The notes below the pieces were generated by a model that searched no databases, had not been told where the DNA came from, and saw only the letters and a program-made list of their open reading frames with translations. The translations under genes were made by a program, and so were the position numbers. A stretch of DNA of 64,000 bases, taken from positions 1-64,000 of the forward strand of contig NZ_JBEZFP010000021.1 in assembly GCF_040649515.1 (NCBI RefSeq). Reading direction: 5' to 3'. Each line of letters opens with the position of its first letter. Position 1 is the stretch's first letter. This stretch comes from Yinghuangia elevatio (GTDB lineage Bacteria > Actinomycetota > Actinomycetes > Streptomycetales > Streptomycetaceae). This document shows, piece by piece, positions 34,456 to 43,281 of this stretch.

Positions 34456-35085
34456 TCAGGGGGCGGCTGGGGGCGGGGGCGGCGAAGCCGAGTTGGTAGG
34501 GAGCGAGTTGAGTAGGGCGGTGGCGCATTCCTCGGCGAGGTCTTCGGCGTGGGCGGGAAGCGGCTCGCCGGCCCGTAGGTGGCGGCGGACCAGGGAGAGC
34601 GGTAGGTCGATGAGGGCGAGTTCGACGCATTCGGTGTCCTGGCGGGCCTTGGCTCCCAGCGCCTCGGCGAGGGCTGCAAGGGCGGTGCGCACGCGCTGGT
34701 TGCCGTGTTCCGCACGGTGGACGTGTTCCTTGGGCCAGTGGGCGCGGCCGAAGTCACCGGCGCCGTACAGGAGGACGGCGGCCTCCTCCGGGTGGGCGCG
34801 GCTCCAGGAGACGACGTGGCGCGCGGCCGCGCGTCCCGCTTGCCGCGCGTCGACGTCCGTGTCCAGGGCCTTGAAGTAGCCCTCTTGGAAGCGCTCGACC
34901 GTCCGCAGCCACACCTCGGCGAGCAGCGCGGGTCGCCCGGGGAAGCGGTGGTACACCGAACCGCTCGGGGCTCCCACGTCGTTGGCGACCGCGGACATGG
35001 TCACCCCGCCCGGTCCCGTTGCCGCGGCCAGGCGTACGGCGGCGTCGAGGAGTTGGTCGGCGTCGAAGCGGGCTGGTCTGGCCAT
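34456..35085 (-). CDS. TetR-family transcriptional regulator
   Basis: A 209-residue TetR protein. The HTH is at residues 5-55 (ADQLLDAAVRLAAATGPGGV, SAVANDVGAPSGSVYHRFPG); the C-terminal half is helical with a Pro-rich end. It diverges from an SRPBCC gene across 60 bp that carry two matching palindromes, the first only five bases from this start codon. It very likely represses itself and the SRPBCC gene. Confidence 0.92.
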   Translation of the reverse strand: MARPARFDADQLLDAAVRLAAATGPGGVTMSAVANDVGAPSGSVYHRFPGRPALLAEVWLRTVERFQEGYFKALDTDVDARQAGRAAARHVVSWSRAHPEEAAVLLYGAGDFGRAHWPKEHVHRAEHGNQRVRTALAALAEALGAKARQDTECVELALIDLPLSLVRRHLRAGEPLPAHAEDLAEECATALLNSLPTNSASPPPPPAAP

Positions 35086-35089
35086 GAGT

Positions 35090-35127
35090 TAGAGAGTACT
35101 CTCCAGAATATTAGAGAGCTGTCTCTA
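35090..35127. promoter_or_regulatory. Two TetR-type operators, 22 bp apart
   Basis: TAGAGAGTACTCTCCA (35090-35105) and TAGAGAGCTGTCTCTA (35112-35127) share the pattern TAGAGA-N4-TCTCTA. Their centres are 22 bp apart, two helical turns, so two dimers would bind the same DNA face. Position between divergent TetR and SRPBCC genes supports the function. Confidence 0.7.
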
Positions 35128-35145
35128 CAATGATTCTGAGGACGC

Positions 35146-35649
35146 ATGGGCATCTACAACGTGCACGAGCGACTGCTGACCGCGAAGGAGAGCGACGTGG
35201 GCGCGCTGATCGACGCCCTGTCGAGCAGCGCTGACGAACTGTGGCCGCGCCGGGAGTGGCCGCCGATGAAGTTCGACCGTCCCCTGGCCGCCGGGGCGGT
35301 AGGCGGCCACGGCCCGGTGCGTTACACCGTCGCCGCGTACGTCCCCTCCGTCTGGGTTCGCTTCGCCTTCAGCGGACCGCGCGGCTTCCACGGATTCCAC
35401 GAATACGCCGTCCTGGCCGTCGACGACGAACACACGCTGCTGCGCCACACCCTCGCCATGGACGCTCGCGGACCGGCCCGGCTCACCTGGCCGCTCCTGT
35501 GGCGGCCGCTCCACAACGCCTGCCTGGCGGACAGCCTCGACCGCGCCGAACTGGCGTGCACGGGCGCGGTGGCACGCCCGGCGCGCTGGAGCCGGTACGT
35601 ACGCCTTCTTCGCGGCATCGGGCGTGGGGTGGCACGCCTCGCAGCCTGA
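35146..35649 (+). CDS. SRPBCC-family (Bet v1-like) protein
   Basis: A 167-residue protein of the START/Bet v1-like fold: NVHERLLTAKESDVGALIDA at the start, RYTVAAYVPSVWVRFAF strands, GFHGFHEYAVL and a long C-terminal helix. The type binds hydrophobic ligands and includes SRPBCC proteins encoded beside TetR regulators. GAGGA precedes the ATG. The tandem operators immediately upstream indicate tight repression. Confidence 0.82.
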   Translation: MGIYNVHERLLTAKESDVGALIDALSSSADELWPRREWPPMKFDRPLAAGAVGGHGPVRYTVAAYVPSVWVRFAFSGPRGFHGFHEYAVLAVDDEHTLLRHTLAMDARGPARLTWPLLWRPLHNACLADSLDRAELACTGAVARPARWSRYVRLLRGIGRGVARLAA

Positions 35650-35751
35650 CTCACCGGCAGGACCTCAAGGCGCACCGCCGCGAGAGGCGCGCTCGCCCCG
35701 TGCATAGAAGTGGGTGGCCGGACTGCCCGACCCGCGAAACCGAAGACGCGC

Positions 35752-36975
35752 CTAATCCTCCTCGAGCCATCGGGTGCGTTCGGCTTCGCTGGGGGCGGGG
35801 GTGTCGACGATGTGGGGGACGAAGCGGGCGTAGAAGTCCGTGACGGGGCCGTCGGATTCGCGGACGCCGAGGCCGGCGGCCTTGCCGTCGACGATCCACG
35901 AGCCGAGCACGACCTGATTGCCGTCGAGGTTCGGCAGACGTACGTACTCCTGGAAGCACCAGCCCTCGGAGCCGTCGTAGTCGACGCTCGGGTGCACGTA
36001 CTCCGAGTCGGGCGTGACGATGCGCACCGAGTCGCCTTCGCGGCCGTGCAAGGGCTTTGCGACGTACGAGGTCAACTCGCGCGGGGAGTCGAGGTACGCG
36101 GGGAGGAGGTTCGGGTGTCCGGGATACAACTCCCAAAGGGTCGCCAGGATCGCCTTGTTGGACAGCACGGCCTTCCAGGCCGGTTCGAGGAAGCGCACGG
36201 TGTCCGGGTGGTCGACGGCGTGGCGCCCGAACGGATCGGTCAGCATGTCCTCCCACGGATACAGCACGAACATCGTGTCGATCACCCGGTCCTCGAGGTC
36301 GACGAAGCGCAGCGCGCCGTCGTGCCAGCCGATGTCGGCGACCTCCAGGCCGACCGTGGTCAGCCCGGCCTCGGTGGCCGTGTCGCGGAGGTACGAGGCG
36401 GTCAGCCACTCCTCGTCGAAGTCGGTGCCGCCTACGTGCGCGAAGTGCACGACCTCGGACGCGAGCCTCGGCGCCATGCGCTGCCAGGCCCGCACGAGGC
36501 GTTCGTGCAGGCTGTTCCACTGGTCGCGGTCGGGGAAGCGGTCTCGCAGCCAGAACCACTGGATCATGGACGCCTCGATCAGCGTCGTCGGCGTATCCGC
36601 GTTGTACTCGAGGAGTTTCGGCTCGGCGATGCCGCCGGTCGCGCCGCCCCAGGCGAGGTCGAAGCGGCCGTACAGGCTCGGATGGTCCTCGTCGAGCGTG
36701 CGTAGGAGGTAGGCGCGCGCGTCCTCCGGGAGCGCGAACGCTGCCAGGTCGCCGCGCTCCAGTACGTGCCGCGCCGCCGCAACGCACATCTCGTGCAGTT
36801 CCCGCGTCACCTGCTCCAGGCGGTCGATCTCCGGCAGCGTGAACCGGTAGTAGGCGTTTTCGAACCAGTACGGCACCTCGCCGCCGCCGTCCAGGCGGGT
36901 CGTCACGTACAACATCCCCTGCGACTCGACCAAGTGCTTCCAGTCGGGCCGCGGTTCGATCGCTATCCGGTCCAT
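35752..36975 (-). CDS. Glutathionylspermidine synthase-like ATP-grasp ligase
   Basis: A 407-residue protein matching the GSP_synth family C-terminal ligase half: YWFENAYYRFT, GRFDLAWGGATGGIAEPKLL, EYNADTPTTLIEAS, NSLHERLVRAW, then VAKPLHGREGDSV and GWCFQEYV. In E. coli this domain joins glutathione to spermidine; actinomycetes lack that thiol system, so the real substrates are probably different and are unknown. A lipoprotein gene lies 193 bp upstream on the same strand, a pairing that may mean co-function at the envelope. Confidence 0.88.
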   Translation of the reverse strand: MDRIAIEPRPDWKHLVESQGMLYVTTRLDGGGEVPYWFENAYYRFTLPEIDRLEQVTRELHEMCVAAARHVLERGDLAAFALPEDARAYLLRTLDEDHPSLYGRFDLAWGGATGGIAEPKLLEYNADTPTTLIEASMIQWFWLRDRFPDRDQWNSLHERLVRAWQRMAPRLASEVVHFAHVGGTDFDEEWLTASYLRDTATEAGLTTVGLEVADIGWHDGALRFVDLEDRVIDTMFVLYPWEDMLTDPFGRHAVDHPDTVRFLEPAWKAVLSNKAILATLWELYPGHPNLLPAYLDSPRELTSYVAKPLHGREGDSVRIVTPDSEYVHPSVDYDGSEGWCFQEYVRLPNLDGNQVVLGSWIVDGKAAGLGVRESDGPVTDFYARFVPHIVDTPAPSEAERTRWLEED

Positions 36976-37168
36976 CGCCGCATGGTGCCATGGCCTGGGA
37001 ACTGGCACGCGGGCAGCCCGGCGGGTTGGGGGACAGGCGCGCCGGACCGAAGTCGGGTCAGGCAGCCAGGGAGGCGGCTGGGTTGAGCCCGAAGTGTCGT
37101 ACGGCCGCGGCCCCGGTCTCGGCCTGGCTCCGTCTTCCGGCCGACCCCGCCGACGACGCCGGGCCGGC

Positions 37169-37537
37169 TCAGCCGCCTCCGCCGCTGCTCCCGTCACCGC
37201 CGCTGCCCCCGAACCCGCCGCGCGTGACCGACCCGCTGTTGGGCCGGGTGAACGTCCCGCCGGTGCCGGTGTAGGAACTGCCTTCGGAGGGAACGGCGTT
37301 CTCCTGCTTCCCCGTCTTGCGCGGTATGTAGTACCAGGAGTAGACGTTCGTGCGGTCCGTCAGACACAGGTTGTCGGCCACGCGCATCATCGACTGCCGG
37401 TGTACGCACACTTCCGAATAGTCCGACTTCTTCGACCCCTTGGAGCCACCGCCGCACGCGGCCAGCGCACAGGCGAGGCTCAGGGTCGTTGCCGCGGCCA
37501 CCGTCGCCGATCTCAGACGACGCCCCGAAGGTGGCAT
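37169..37537 (-). CDS. Lipoprotein upstream of the glutathionylspermidine-synthase-like gene
   Basis: A 122-residue lipoprotein: basic N-terminus, hydrophobic core and lipobox LAAC (Cys28). The mature part has VCVHRQSMMRVADNLC (two Cys that may pair) and SWYYIPRKTGK, then a Ser/Gly-rich tail of about 30 residues ending in GGGG. I recognise no named domain. It is transcribed toward the ligase gene and may be in its operon, suggesting that the ligase product acts at or near the membrane. Confidence 0.72.
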   Translation of the reverse strand: MPPSGRRLRSATVAAATTLSLACALAACGGGSKGSKKSDYSEVCVHRQSMMRVADNLCLTDRTNVYSWYYIPRKTGKQENAVPSEGSSYTGTGGTFTRPNSGSVTRGGFGGSGGDGSSGGGG

Positions 37538-37839
37538 GCGAACTCCTCAGATAGTCAGATGGCCCGTCAGTACGTCGGCCTGTCAGTACGTCGGCCCACA
37601 GATACGTCGGACAGGCCCTTCGTGTGCCTGGCCGGACAAGCATGCCCGCATAGTTATCCGCTCCGCACGTACACCCGTTCGCAAGAGGCCGCGCAGACCG
37701 GCCGCGCCCCGCGTTGCGCGTGCCGGAGCACGGAGCACGCAGCCCGCGCCGACAATCGTACGGACACTCCGCGATGAGATCATGTGTCGGCAAAAGCCAG
37801 GAAACCCCTGGAAACCGAGACGTCCCGGGAGAAGAGCGC
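37538..37839. other. 302-bp gene-free region with short direct repeats
   Basis: Between the divergent lipoprotein and SDR genes. GTCAGTACGTCGGCC occurs at 37566-37580 and 37582-37596, followed by the related CACAGATACGTCGG (37597-37610), a 16-bp period just upstream of the lipoprotein start. This could be a regulator array. The rest shows nothing recognisable. Confidence 0.5.
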
Positions 37840-38595
37840 ATGACCGTACGCGGAACCCTCCTCGTCACCGGAGGCAGCAAGGGCATCGGCGCCGCCGTGG
37901 CACGCGCCGCCGCCGAGGCCGGCTGGGCGGTAGCCGTCAATTACGCCTCGGACGAGGACGGCGCCCTCAAGGTCGTCGCGGCCGTCGAGGCGGCCGGCGG
38001 CACGGCGGTGGCGCTGCCGGGCGACGTGTCCGTCGAGGGCGACGTGGTCCGCCTGTTCGACGCCGCCGAGGCGGTGCTCGGCGGTCCGGTCACCGCACTG
38101 GTCAACAACGCCGGGATCGTCGGCGCCCACGGGCGGTTCGACGACCTGGACAGCGTCGCGCTGCGCCGTACGGTCGACGTCAACGTGGTCGGAGCCATGC
38201 TCTGCGCCCGCGAGGCGGTCCGCCGCATGTCCACCCGGCGCGGCGGCCCGGGCGGCCTCATCGTCAACATCTCCTCGCGCGCGGCGCAGTTGGGCAGCGC
38301 GGGGGAGTGGGTGCACTACGCCGCCACGAAGGCCGCCGTCGACGCCCTCACCCTCGGCCTCGCCCACGAGGTGGCCGCCGAGGGCATCCGCGTGAACGCG
38401 GTGGCCCCGGGGCTCATCGAGACGGGCCTGCACGCGGGAGCGGGGCAGCCGAACCGCCTTGCGGAGAAGGCGAACTCCATCCCGATGGGACGCGCCGGGA
38501 CGGCCGAAGAGGTGGCCGAGGCGGTCATGTGGCTGTTGTCCGACGCCTCCGCGTTCACCACCGGGGCCGTACTGCCGGTGCATGGCGGCCGCTGA
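37840..38595 (+). CDS. Short-chain dehydrogenase/reductase (SDR)
   Basis: A 251-residue classical SDR. The cofactor motif is TGGSKGIG (9-16), NNAG is near 90, the catalytic Ser is in NISSR (about 140) and YAATK holds Tyr and Lys (about 155-159); the sequence ends GAVLPVHGGR like FabG-type reductases. It uses NAD(P)H to reduce or oxidise a carbonyl; the substrate is unknown. GGGAG lies before the ATG. A GNAT gene follows 95 bp downstream. Confidence 0.93.
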   Translation: MTVRGTLLVTGGSKGIGAAVARAAAEAGWAVAVNYASDEDGALKVVAAVEAAGGTAVALPGDVSVEGDVVRLFDAAEAVLGGPVTALVNNAGIVGAHGRFDDLDSVALRRTVDVNVVGAMLCAREAVRRMSTRRGGPGGLIVNISSRAAQLGSAGEWVHYAATKAAVDALTLGLAHEVAAEGIRVNAVAPGLIETGLHAGAGQPNRLAEKANSIPMGRAGTAEEVAEAVMWLLSDASAFTTGAVLPVHGGR

Positions 38596-38690
38596 CCGGC
38601 GCCGCGCCAGGGCGCGCCAGGTGTCCAGGGAGCGCAACGTGCGGGCATTCCGGTGGAAGCACTGCTCCGCATCCGCTTGGATTGGTGGTG

Positions 38691-39524
38691 ATGACCGAGA
38701 CCGCCACCACCCGCGACCTGCTCGAACGCCTTGAGGCGTATTACGACACGGTCCCCCGCAACACCGTCCTCCCCGAGGACTTCGGCTCGCTGACGCTGTT
38801 CCTCCAGGACGGCGACGGCTGGCCGTTCTACGCCCGCCCTACGCGCGGACACACCGCCCGCCCCACCGTCGGCGATGTCGCCGCGGTACGCCTGCGGCAG
38901 CGCGAACTCGGCCTGCCCGAGGCGTTCGAGTGGGTACACGAGACGACGCCGGGCCTGCGCGACGTGGCTCTGCGCGCCGGGCTCAACGTGCACGCACACC
39001 CGATCATGGTCCTGGACGAGGCCGCCTTCCGGCGGGTCACCCGGCCCCGGTCGGAGGAGGTCGAGGTACGCCGGGTCGAGCACGACGCGCTCGACCTCGC
39101 CCGCGTGCAGAGCGTCCCGGTGGTCGCGTTCTCCGAGCCGGGCACCGCGATCGGACTCGGCGGTCCCGAACTGCGCGACGCGGCGGCGCCCGGCCAACGA
39201 CCGGAGACGCTGCGGTACATCGGGGAACGCATGCGCACCGGGCGGACCGTCACCTATGCGGCGTACACCGACAAGGGGCCCGTCGCGGTCGGCAGCCACC
39301 AGCCGCGCGGCCGGGTCACCGAGGTCGTCGCGATTGGCACACTGCCCAGCGCCCGGCGCAGGGGACTGGCTGCGGCGGTCACCTGGGCCCTGGTCGTCGA
39401 CGCCCTCGACGCCGGCATGGACCTGGTGTTCCTGAGCGCGGGCGACGGCGACGTGGCGCGTGTATACGGCAGGCTCGGCTTCCACCGCATCGCCACCGCA
39501 ATGATCGCCGAGCCCTTCGCCTGA
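38691..39524 (+). CDS. GNAT-family N-acetyltransferase
   Basis: A 277-residue protein with a C-terminal GNAT fold. The acetyl-CoA pyrophosphate loop appears as LPSARRRGLAAAVTWAL (about 215-231), followed by FLSAGDGDVARVYGRLGFHRIATA. The N-terminal 120 residues (PEDFGSLTLFLQDGDGWPFY, LGLPEAFEWVHETTP) form a partner domain seen in two-domain GNATs. The acceptor substrate is unknown. ATG at 38691 lacks a strong ribosome site. Confidence 0.87.
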   Translation: MTETATTRDLLERLEAYYDTVPRNTVLPEDFGSLTLFLQDGDGWPFYARPTRGHTARPTVGDVAAVRLRQRELGLPEAFEWVHETTPGLRDVALRAGLNVHAHPIMVLDEAAFRRVTRPRSEEVEVRRVEHDALDLARVQSVPVVAFSEPGTAIGLGGPELRDAAAPGQRPETLRYIGERMRTGRTVTYAAYTDKGPVAVGSHQPRGRVTEVVAIGTLPSARRRGLAAAVTWALVVDALDAGMDLVFLSAGDGDVARVYGRLGFHRIATAMIAEPFA

Positions 39525-39558
39525 CCGCACGCACCCGACTGCCCGGGAGCCCTACGGG

Positions 39559-40947
39559 CTATGAGAGGGCGCTTTTGGTTTGCCATTGGGGGTAGGGCAT
39601 CTGCCATGCGCCGAAGCCGTTGCCCGGGTCGGTGACTGCGGTGCTTGTCGAGCCCTTGACGACCACGGGGTCGCCGACCTGTACGCGGTCGTAGAACCAC
39701 TTGGCGTCCTCGACCGTCATGCCCACGCAGCCGTGGCTGGTGTTGTTGCGGCCGATGTTCGCGGTGTTCCAGGCGGCGGAGTGGAAGAACGTCCCGGACG
39801 AGGTGAAGTGCACGACCCACGGGACGTCCGGCAGGTTGTAGCGGTCGCCGAGGCCGACGGTCTGCGAGTCCAGTGTCTCCTTGGCGTTCTTGGCGAGGAT
39901 GACGTGGGTGCCGCCGCGCGTCGGGAACTCGGCGGAACCGGCGGACATCGGCAGCGACTTCACCAGCTGCCCGTTCTCGACGATGTTCACTTTGTGGTTC
40001 GGTACGTCCACCTCGACAACGCGGCCGGAGCCGACGGTGAACGACGTCTCGTAGTCGCGTGCGAAGTACGTGCCGGTGCCGCTCTTGACGCCCTGCAGGT
40101 TCGCGTTGAGCGTCACCCGCGTGCCGGGCTTCCAGTACTCCTTCGGCCGCCAGTCCACCCGGTCCTTGCCGGACTGGTCCTTGATCCAGCCCCACGAACC
40201 CTGGGTCGGGACCGACGTGTTGACCTTGAGGTTCCGCTCCACCGCGGCCTTGTCGGCGACGGGGTAGTCGAAGACGATCGACACCGGCTGCGCGACGCCG
40301 AAGGTGCCGCCGTTGCCGGGCTTCATCGCGACCTTGTTGATGCGGTCGGCCTTCTGCGTCGTGAACTTCGTCGACGACTCCTGTGCCTTGCCCTTGGGGG
40401 TGCGGCTCGATATGTCGACCTGGTACGCCGTGCCCGGTGCGGTACGCCCGCTCGACGTCCACGTCTTGCGGTCGGCGCTCAGCGCGCCCGCGACCGCACC
40501 ACCGTCGGCGTCCGTCACGCGGACCGCGGTGAGGGTCCCCTCGTCGGCGGTCACCGTGACCGGTCGCCCGGCCTCCGCGGTGACCGAGCCGTCCGCCGGG
40601 TCCACCCGGACCTTGGGCGGAGCCTCCTGGTCTTTCTTGTCTTGCTTGTCTTGTTTGTCCTTGTCTTGTGTGTCTTGCCCGTCCGGCTTGCCGGTGCCGT
40701 CCTGGCCGCCGGGCTTCGCACCCGTGCCGGTCTCCCCGTCGCCGCCGGCCTGGCCGGTCCCCGAGTCGTCGCCCGCCTCCGTCGCGGCGGCGCCGGAACC
40801 CCCGCCCTGGCTGCTCTGCCCCTCGTCGCCCCGGTCGGACGAGCCACCCCCGCAGGCGGCCGTCAGCAGCAGGGCCGAGGCGGCGACGGCGGGCAGGAGG
40901 ACGGTGCGGAGCCCCTTGCGGGGGCCGGGTATGGCTGCGCGACTCAC
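39559..40947 (-). CDS. L,D-transpeptidase lipoprotein (Ig-like domains plus YkuD)
   Basis: A 462-residue envelope enzyme that forms 3-3 peptidoglycan cross-links. A signal peptide with lipobox LTAAC (Cys32) is followed by a Gly/Ser/Asp linker ending in a Lys/Asp/Gln repeat, two Ig-like domains (about 110-300) and a YkuD domain with the active-site motif SHGCVGM (Cys407) preceded by HFTSSGTFFHS. This is the layout of mycobacterial-type Ldt enzymes. The linker repeat is encoded by the T-rich run at 40629-40677. It is convergent with the GNAT gene. Confidence 0.95.
   Translation of the reverse strand: MSRAAIPGPRKGLRTVLLPAVAASALLLTAACGGGSSDRGDEGQSSQGGGSGAAATEAGDDSGTGQAGGDGETGTGAKPGGQDGTGKPDGQDTQDKDKQDKQDKKDQEAPPKVRVDPADGSVTAEAGRPVTVTADEGTLTAVRVTDADGGAVAGALSADRKTWTSSGRTAPGTAYQVDISSRTPKGKAQESSTKFTTQKADRINKVAMKPGNGGTFGVAQPVSIVFDYPVADKAAVERNLKVNTSVPTQGSWGWIKDQSGKDRVDWRPKEYWKPGTRVTLNANLQGVKSGTGTYFARDYETSFTVGSGRVVEVDVPNHKVNIVENGQLVKSLPMSAGSAEFPTRGGTHVILAKNAKETLDSQTVGLGDRYNLPDVPWVVHFTSSGTFFHSAAWNTANIGRNNTSHGCVGMTVEDAKWFYDRVQVGDPVVVKGSTSTAVTDPGNGFGAWQMPYPQWQTKSALS
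40629..40677. repeat. T-rich short repeat inside the L,D-transpeptidase gene
   Basis: About nine overlapping copies of variants of CTTGT/TCTTG in 49 bp, encoding the DKQDKQ-type linker. It is conspicuously AT-rich for this genome and prone to in-frame slippage; the encoded part is a spacer between lipid anchor and catalytic domains. Confidence 0.6.
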
Positions 40948-41081
40948 GTAGTGACCTCGTGGCTGGGGAACCGGGTGGCGGCGGGCGCCGCCACGGGTGG
41001 AACCGGGTGATTTTCTCTTTAATGATGATCAACGATCAAATCGCCCGAACCGGTTCCGTGGAACGGATCACACACGCCGCG

Positions 41082-41936
41082 TCACCCGATGCCGAAGACC
41101 CCACGTGGCGGCGCAGGCGACCCCGTCGCTGTGTCATCGGTCACGGCCGGCCGCCCGGCCGCGAAAGCGTCCAGGTCACGCCCGTCCAGCACCACGGCCG
41201 GGTACGGGTCCGCCGCGGCCCGCGCCGCGATCTCGCCGACCGGTAGCCTGGCCCGCCCGGCCACCAGCACCGCGTTCGCGAAGCGCTCCCCGTCCAGGTG
41301 CTCGCGCTCGGCGATCAGGCACACGTCCGGGAAGACCGCCCGCACGGTGGCGACCTGCCCCCGCAGGAAGTCCAGCGCGCCGCCGTCCGCGACATTGGCC
41401 GCGTAGAACCCGCCGGGCCGCAGCACCCGGGCCGCGTCCGCGACGAACTCCACCGAGGTCAGGTGCGCAGGGGTCAGCGCGCCGTGGAACACGTCCGCGA
41501 GCACCACGTCCGCTGATTCCGCGGGCAGCGCCGCGAGTGCGGCGCGGGCGTCCGACGCCTCCACGGCGACCACCGCCCCGGCGGGAAGCGGCAGGTGGCG
41601 CCGCACGAGAGCGGTGAGCGCCGCATCCGCCTCGACCACGTACTGCCGCGAGCCCGGCCGGGTGGCCTCTGCGTAGCGCGCGAGGGTGAGCGCGCCGCCG
41701 CCGAGGTGCACGAGGTCCAGCGGCCCGGCGCCGGGGGCGGCGAGGTCGACCACGTGGCCGAGACGCCGGACGTACTCGAACTCCAGGTACTCCGGGTCGT
41801 CGAGGTCGACGTACGACTGCGGCGAGCCGTCGAGGGTCAGCAGCCACGCCCCCGGCCGGTCGATGTCCGGCAGCAGCGCCGCGCGCCCCAGATCCACATC
41901 GGCGGACACCGGCACGCGCTCGTCCTCTTCATCCAT
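41082..41936 (-). CDS. Spermidine synthase-like SAM-dependent protein
   Basis: A 284-residue Rossmann-fold protein of the polyamine synthase-like methyltransferase group. DLVHLGGGALTLARY is the SAM-binding loop, VVEADAALTALVRRHL the acidic strand, SADVVLADVFHGALTPAHLT the motif near the active site and RPGGFYAANVADG the post-motif. Many actinobacterial members are annotated spermidine synthase without proof. ATG at 41936 is a reasonable domain start; it is divergent from the HEAT-like gene, 112 bp apart. Confidence 0.82.
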   Translation of the reverse strand: MDEEDERVPVSADVDLGRAALLPDIDRPGAWLLTLDGSPQSYVDLDDPEYLEFEYVRRLGHVVDLAAPGAGPLDLVHLGGGALTLARYAEATRPGSRQYVVEADAALTALVRRHLPLPAGAVVAVEASDARAALAALPAESADVVLADVFHGALTPAHLTSVEFVADAARVLRPGGFYAANVADGGALDFLRGQVATVRAVFPDVCLIAEREHLDGERFANAVLVAGRARLPVGEIAARAAADPYPAVVLDGRDLDAFAAGRPAVTDDTATGSPAPPRGVFGIG

Positions 41937-42048
41937 GCGCCGATTCTCGCGCCTGGGCGCGGGGCCACCCGCCAGACAGCCTCCAGGAACCTGCCGGGCA
42001 TGCCGGGAACCGCCGGAAGTGTCGGTCCGCCTCGTTAGCGTTCGTCGC

Positions 42049-43098
42049 ATGACGACCTTCTCCGGACAACGGTGGGACGGACCGCTCGCCCGCGCCGCAA
42101 TCGAGGACGTCGACTGGGCGTCGCTCACGCACGCCTACGGGGCCGCCGACGATGTGCCCGACCGCATAGCCGCGCTCCGGTCACCCGACCGGAGCACCCG
42201 GGACCAGGCGTACGCGGCGCTGTACGGCAGCGTGTTCCACCAGGGCACCCGCTACGCCGCCAGCCCCTTCGCCGCCCGCGCGCTGATATCCCTGGCCGCC
42301 GACACCGCCACGCCGCAGCGGCACCGCGTGCTCACCCTGCTCGCCTCCCTCGCGATCGGGTACGACGACGCCTGCCTGCCCGGCGGGTTCGACCCGGCCC
42401 GGCTGCGCCGCGAGGTCGCCGAGGCCGCCGCGCTCGACCCGGCGGACGCGCGCCGCGAGATGGAGGAGTGGGTCGCCGAGGCGCCGAGCGAGGACATCCG
42501 CCGCAACCGGGCGTACCACCTGGAGGTCTTCGACTTCGCGTTCGAACGCGACTGCCTGCGCTGGGCGCTGGAGTCGTACGACGCGGTCCGCACCGGGACG
42601 GCGGTCTACCGCGCGCTGCTGGAGGACGACGAGCCCGGCGTGCGCATCGCCGCCGCGTACCTGCTCGCATGGTTCCCCGAGGACGCGGAGCGCAGCGTCC
42701 CGGCGCTGGTCGAGGTGCTGCGCACCGAGGCGCACGGGCACGTCGTGGCCACGGCGGCGGTGGCGGTGCTGCTGCTCGGCGGCGACGCCGCACTCACCGC
42801 CTGGGCCGAACGGGGGATGTCGGACACCGGCGAACCGGTCGCCTGGGCCGCCGCGTTCGTGCTGGCGTGCCTCGGCGGGGGATCCGCCCGCGCGGAGGCT
42901 GTGGCGGTACTCCAGGCCCACATCGCGCAGGACGCCGACGGACCCGAGGACGACGGGCCTGTGCCGGACGACGACGAGACCGCCGCGCCCGACGACGAGG
43001 CCGCCGTGTCCGTGCCGTACCTCGGCGGCGACCTGGCCGGACTCGCGATGGCCGCGCTCGAACTCCTGGGCGTGGACGGCGGCGACGCGTACGCGTGA
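42049..43098 (+). CDS. HEAT-repeat-like protein
   Basis: A 349-residue helical protein. Repeated paired helices (ALISLAADTATPQRHRVLTL, RIAAAYLLAWFPEDAERSVP, HVVATAAVAVLLLGGDAALT, AWAAAFVLACLGG) resemble HEAT or Armadillo repeats that bind proteins. An acidic linker of about 25 residues (DDGPVPDDDETAAPDDEAA) precedes a final helix. No enzyme motif is seen. The start is ATG at 42049, with a short 5' region shared with the divergent gene. Confidence 0.78.
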   Translation: MTTFSGQRWDGPLARAAIEDVDWASLTHAYGAADDVPDRIAALRSPDRSTRDQAYAALYGSVFHQGTRYAASPFAARALISLAADTATPQRHRVLTLLASLAIGYDDACLPGGFDPARLRREVAEAAALDPADARREMEEWVAEAPSEDIRRNRAYHLEVFDFAFERDCLRWALESYDAVRTGTAVYRALLEDDEPGVRIAAAYLLAWFPEDAERSVPALVEVLRTEAHGHVVATAAVAVLLLGGDAALTAWAERGMSDTGEPVAWAAAFVLACLGGGSARAEAVAVLQAHIAQDADGPEDDGPVPDDDETAAPDDEAAVSVPYLGGDLAGLAMAALELLGVDGGDAYA

Positions 43099-43281
43099 GC
43101 CCGTCCGCGTGCGGTCTTCCGTGCTTTGACAGCGCGTCAGCTCCTGTTGCGGCAGTGATCAGGCTGCCTAATGATGCAACGGTGGATGAAAACCGGATCA
43201 AATAGGGCATTTTGTGCGCGCCCTGTTGATCGTGCGATCCCCGGATCCGGTGCCTGCCCCACCGTGTGAAGGAGCTCAGAC

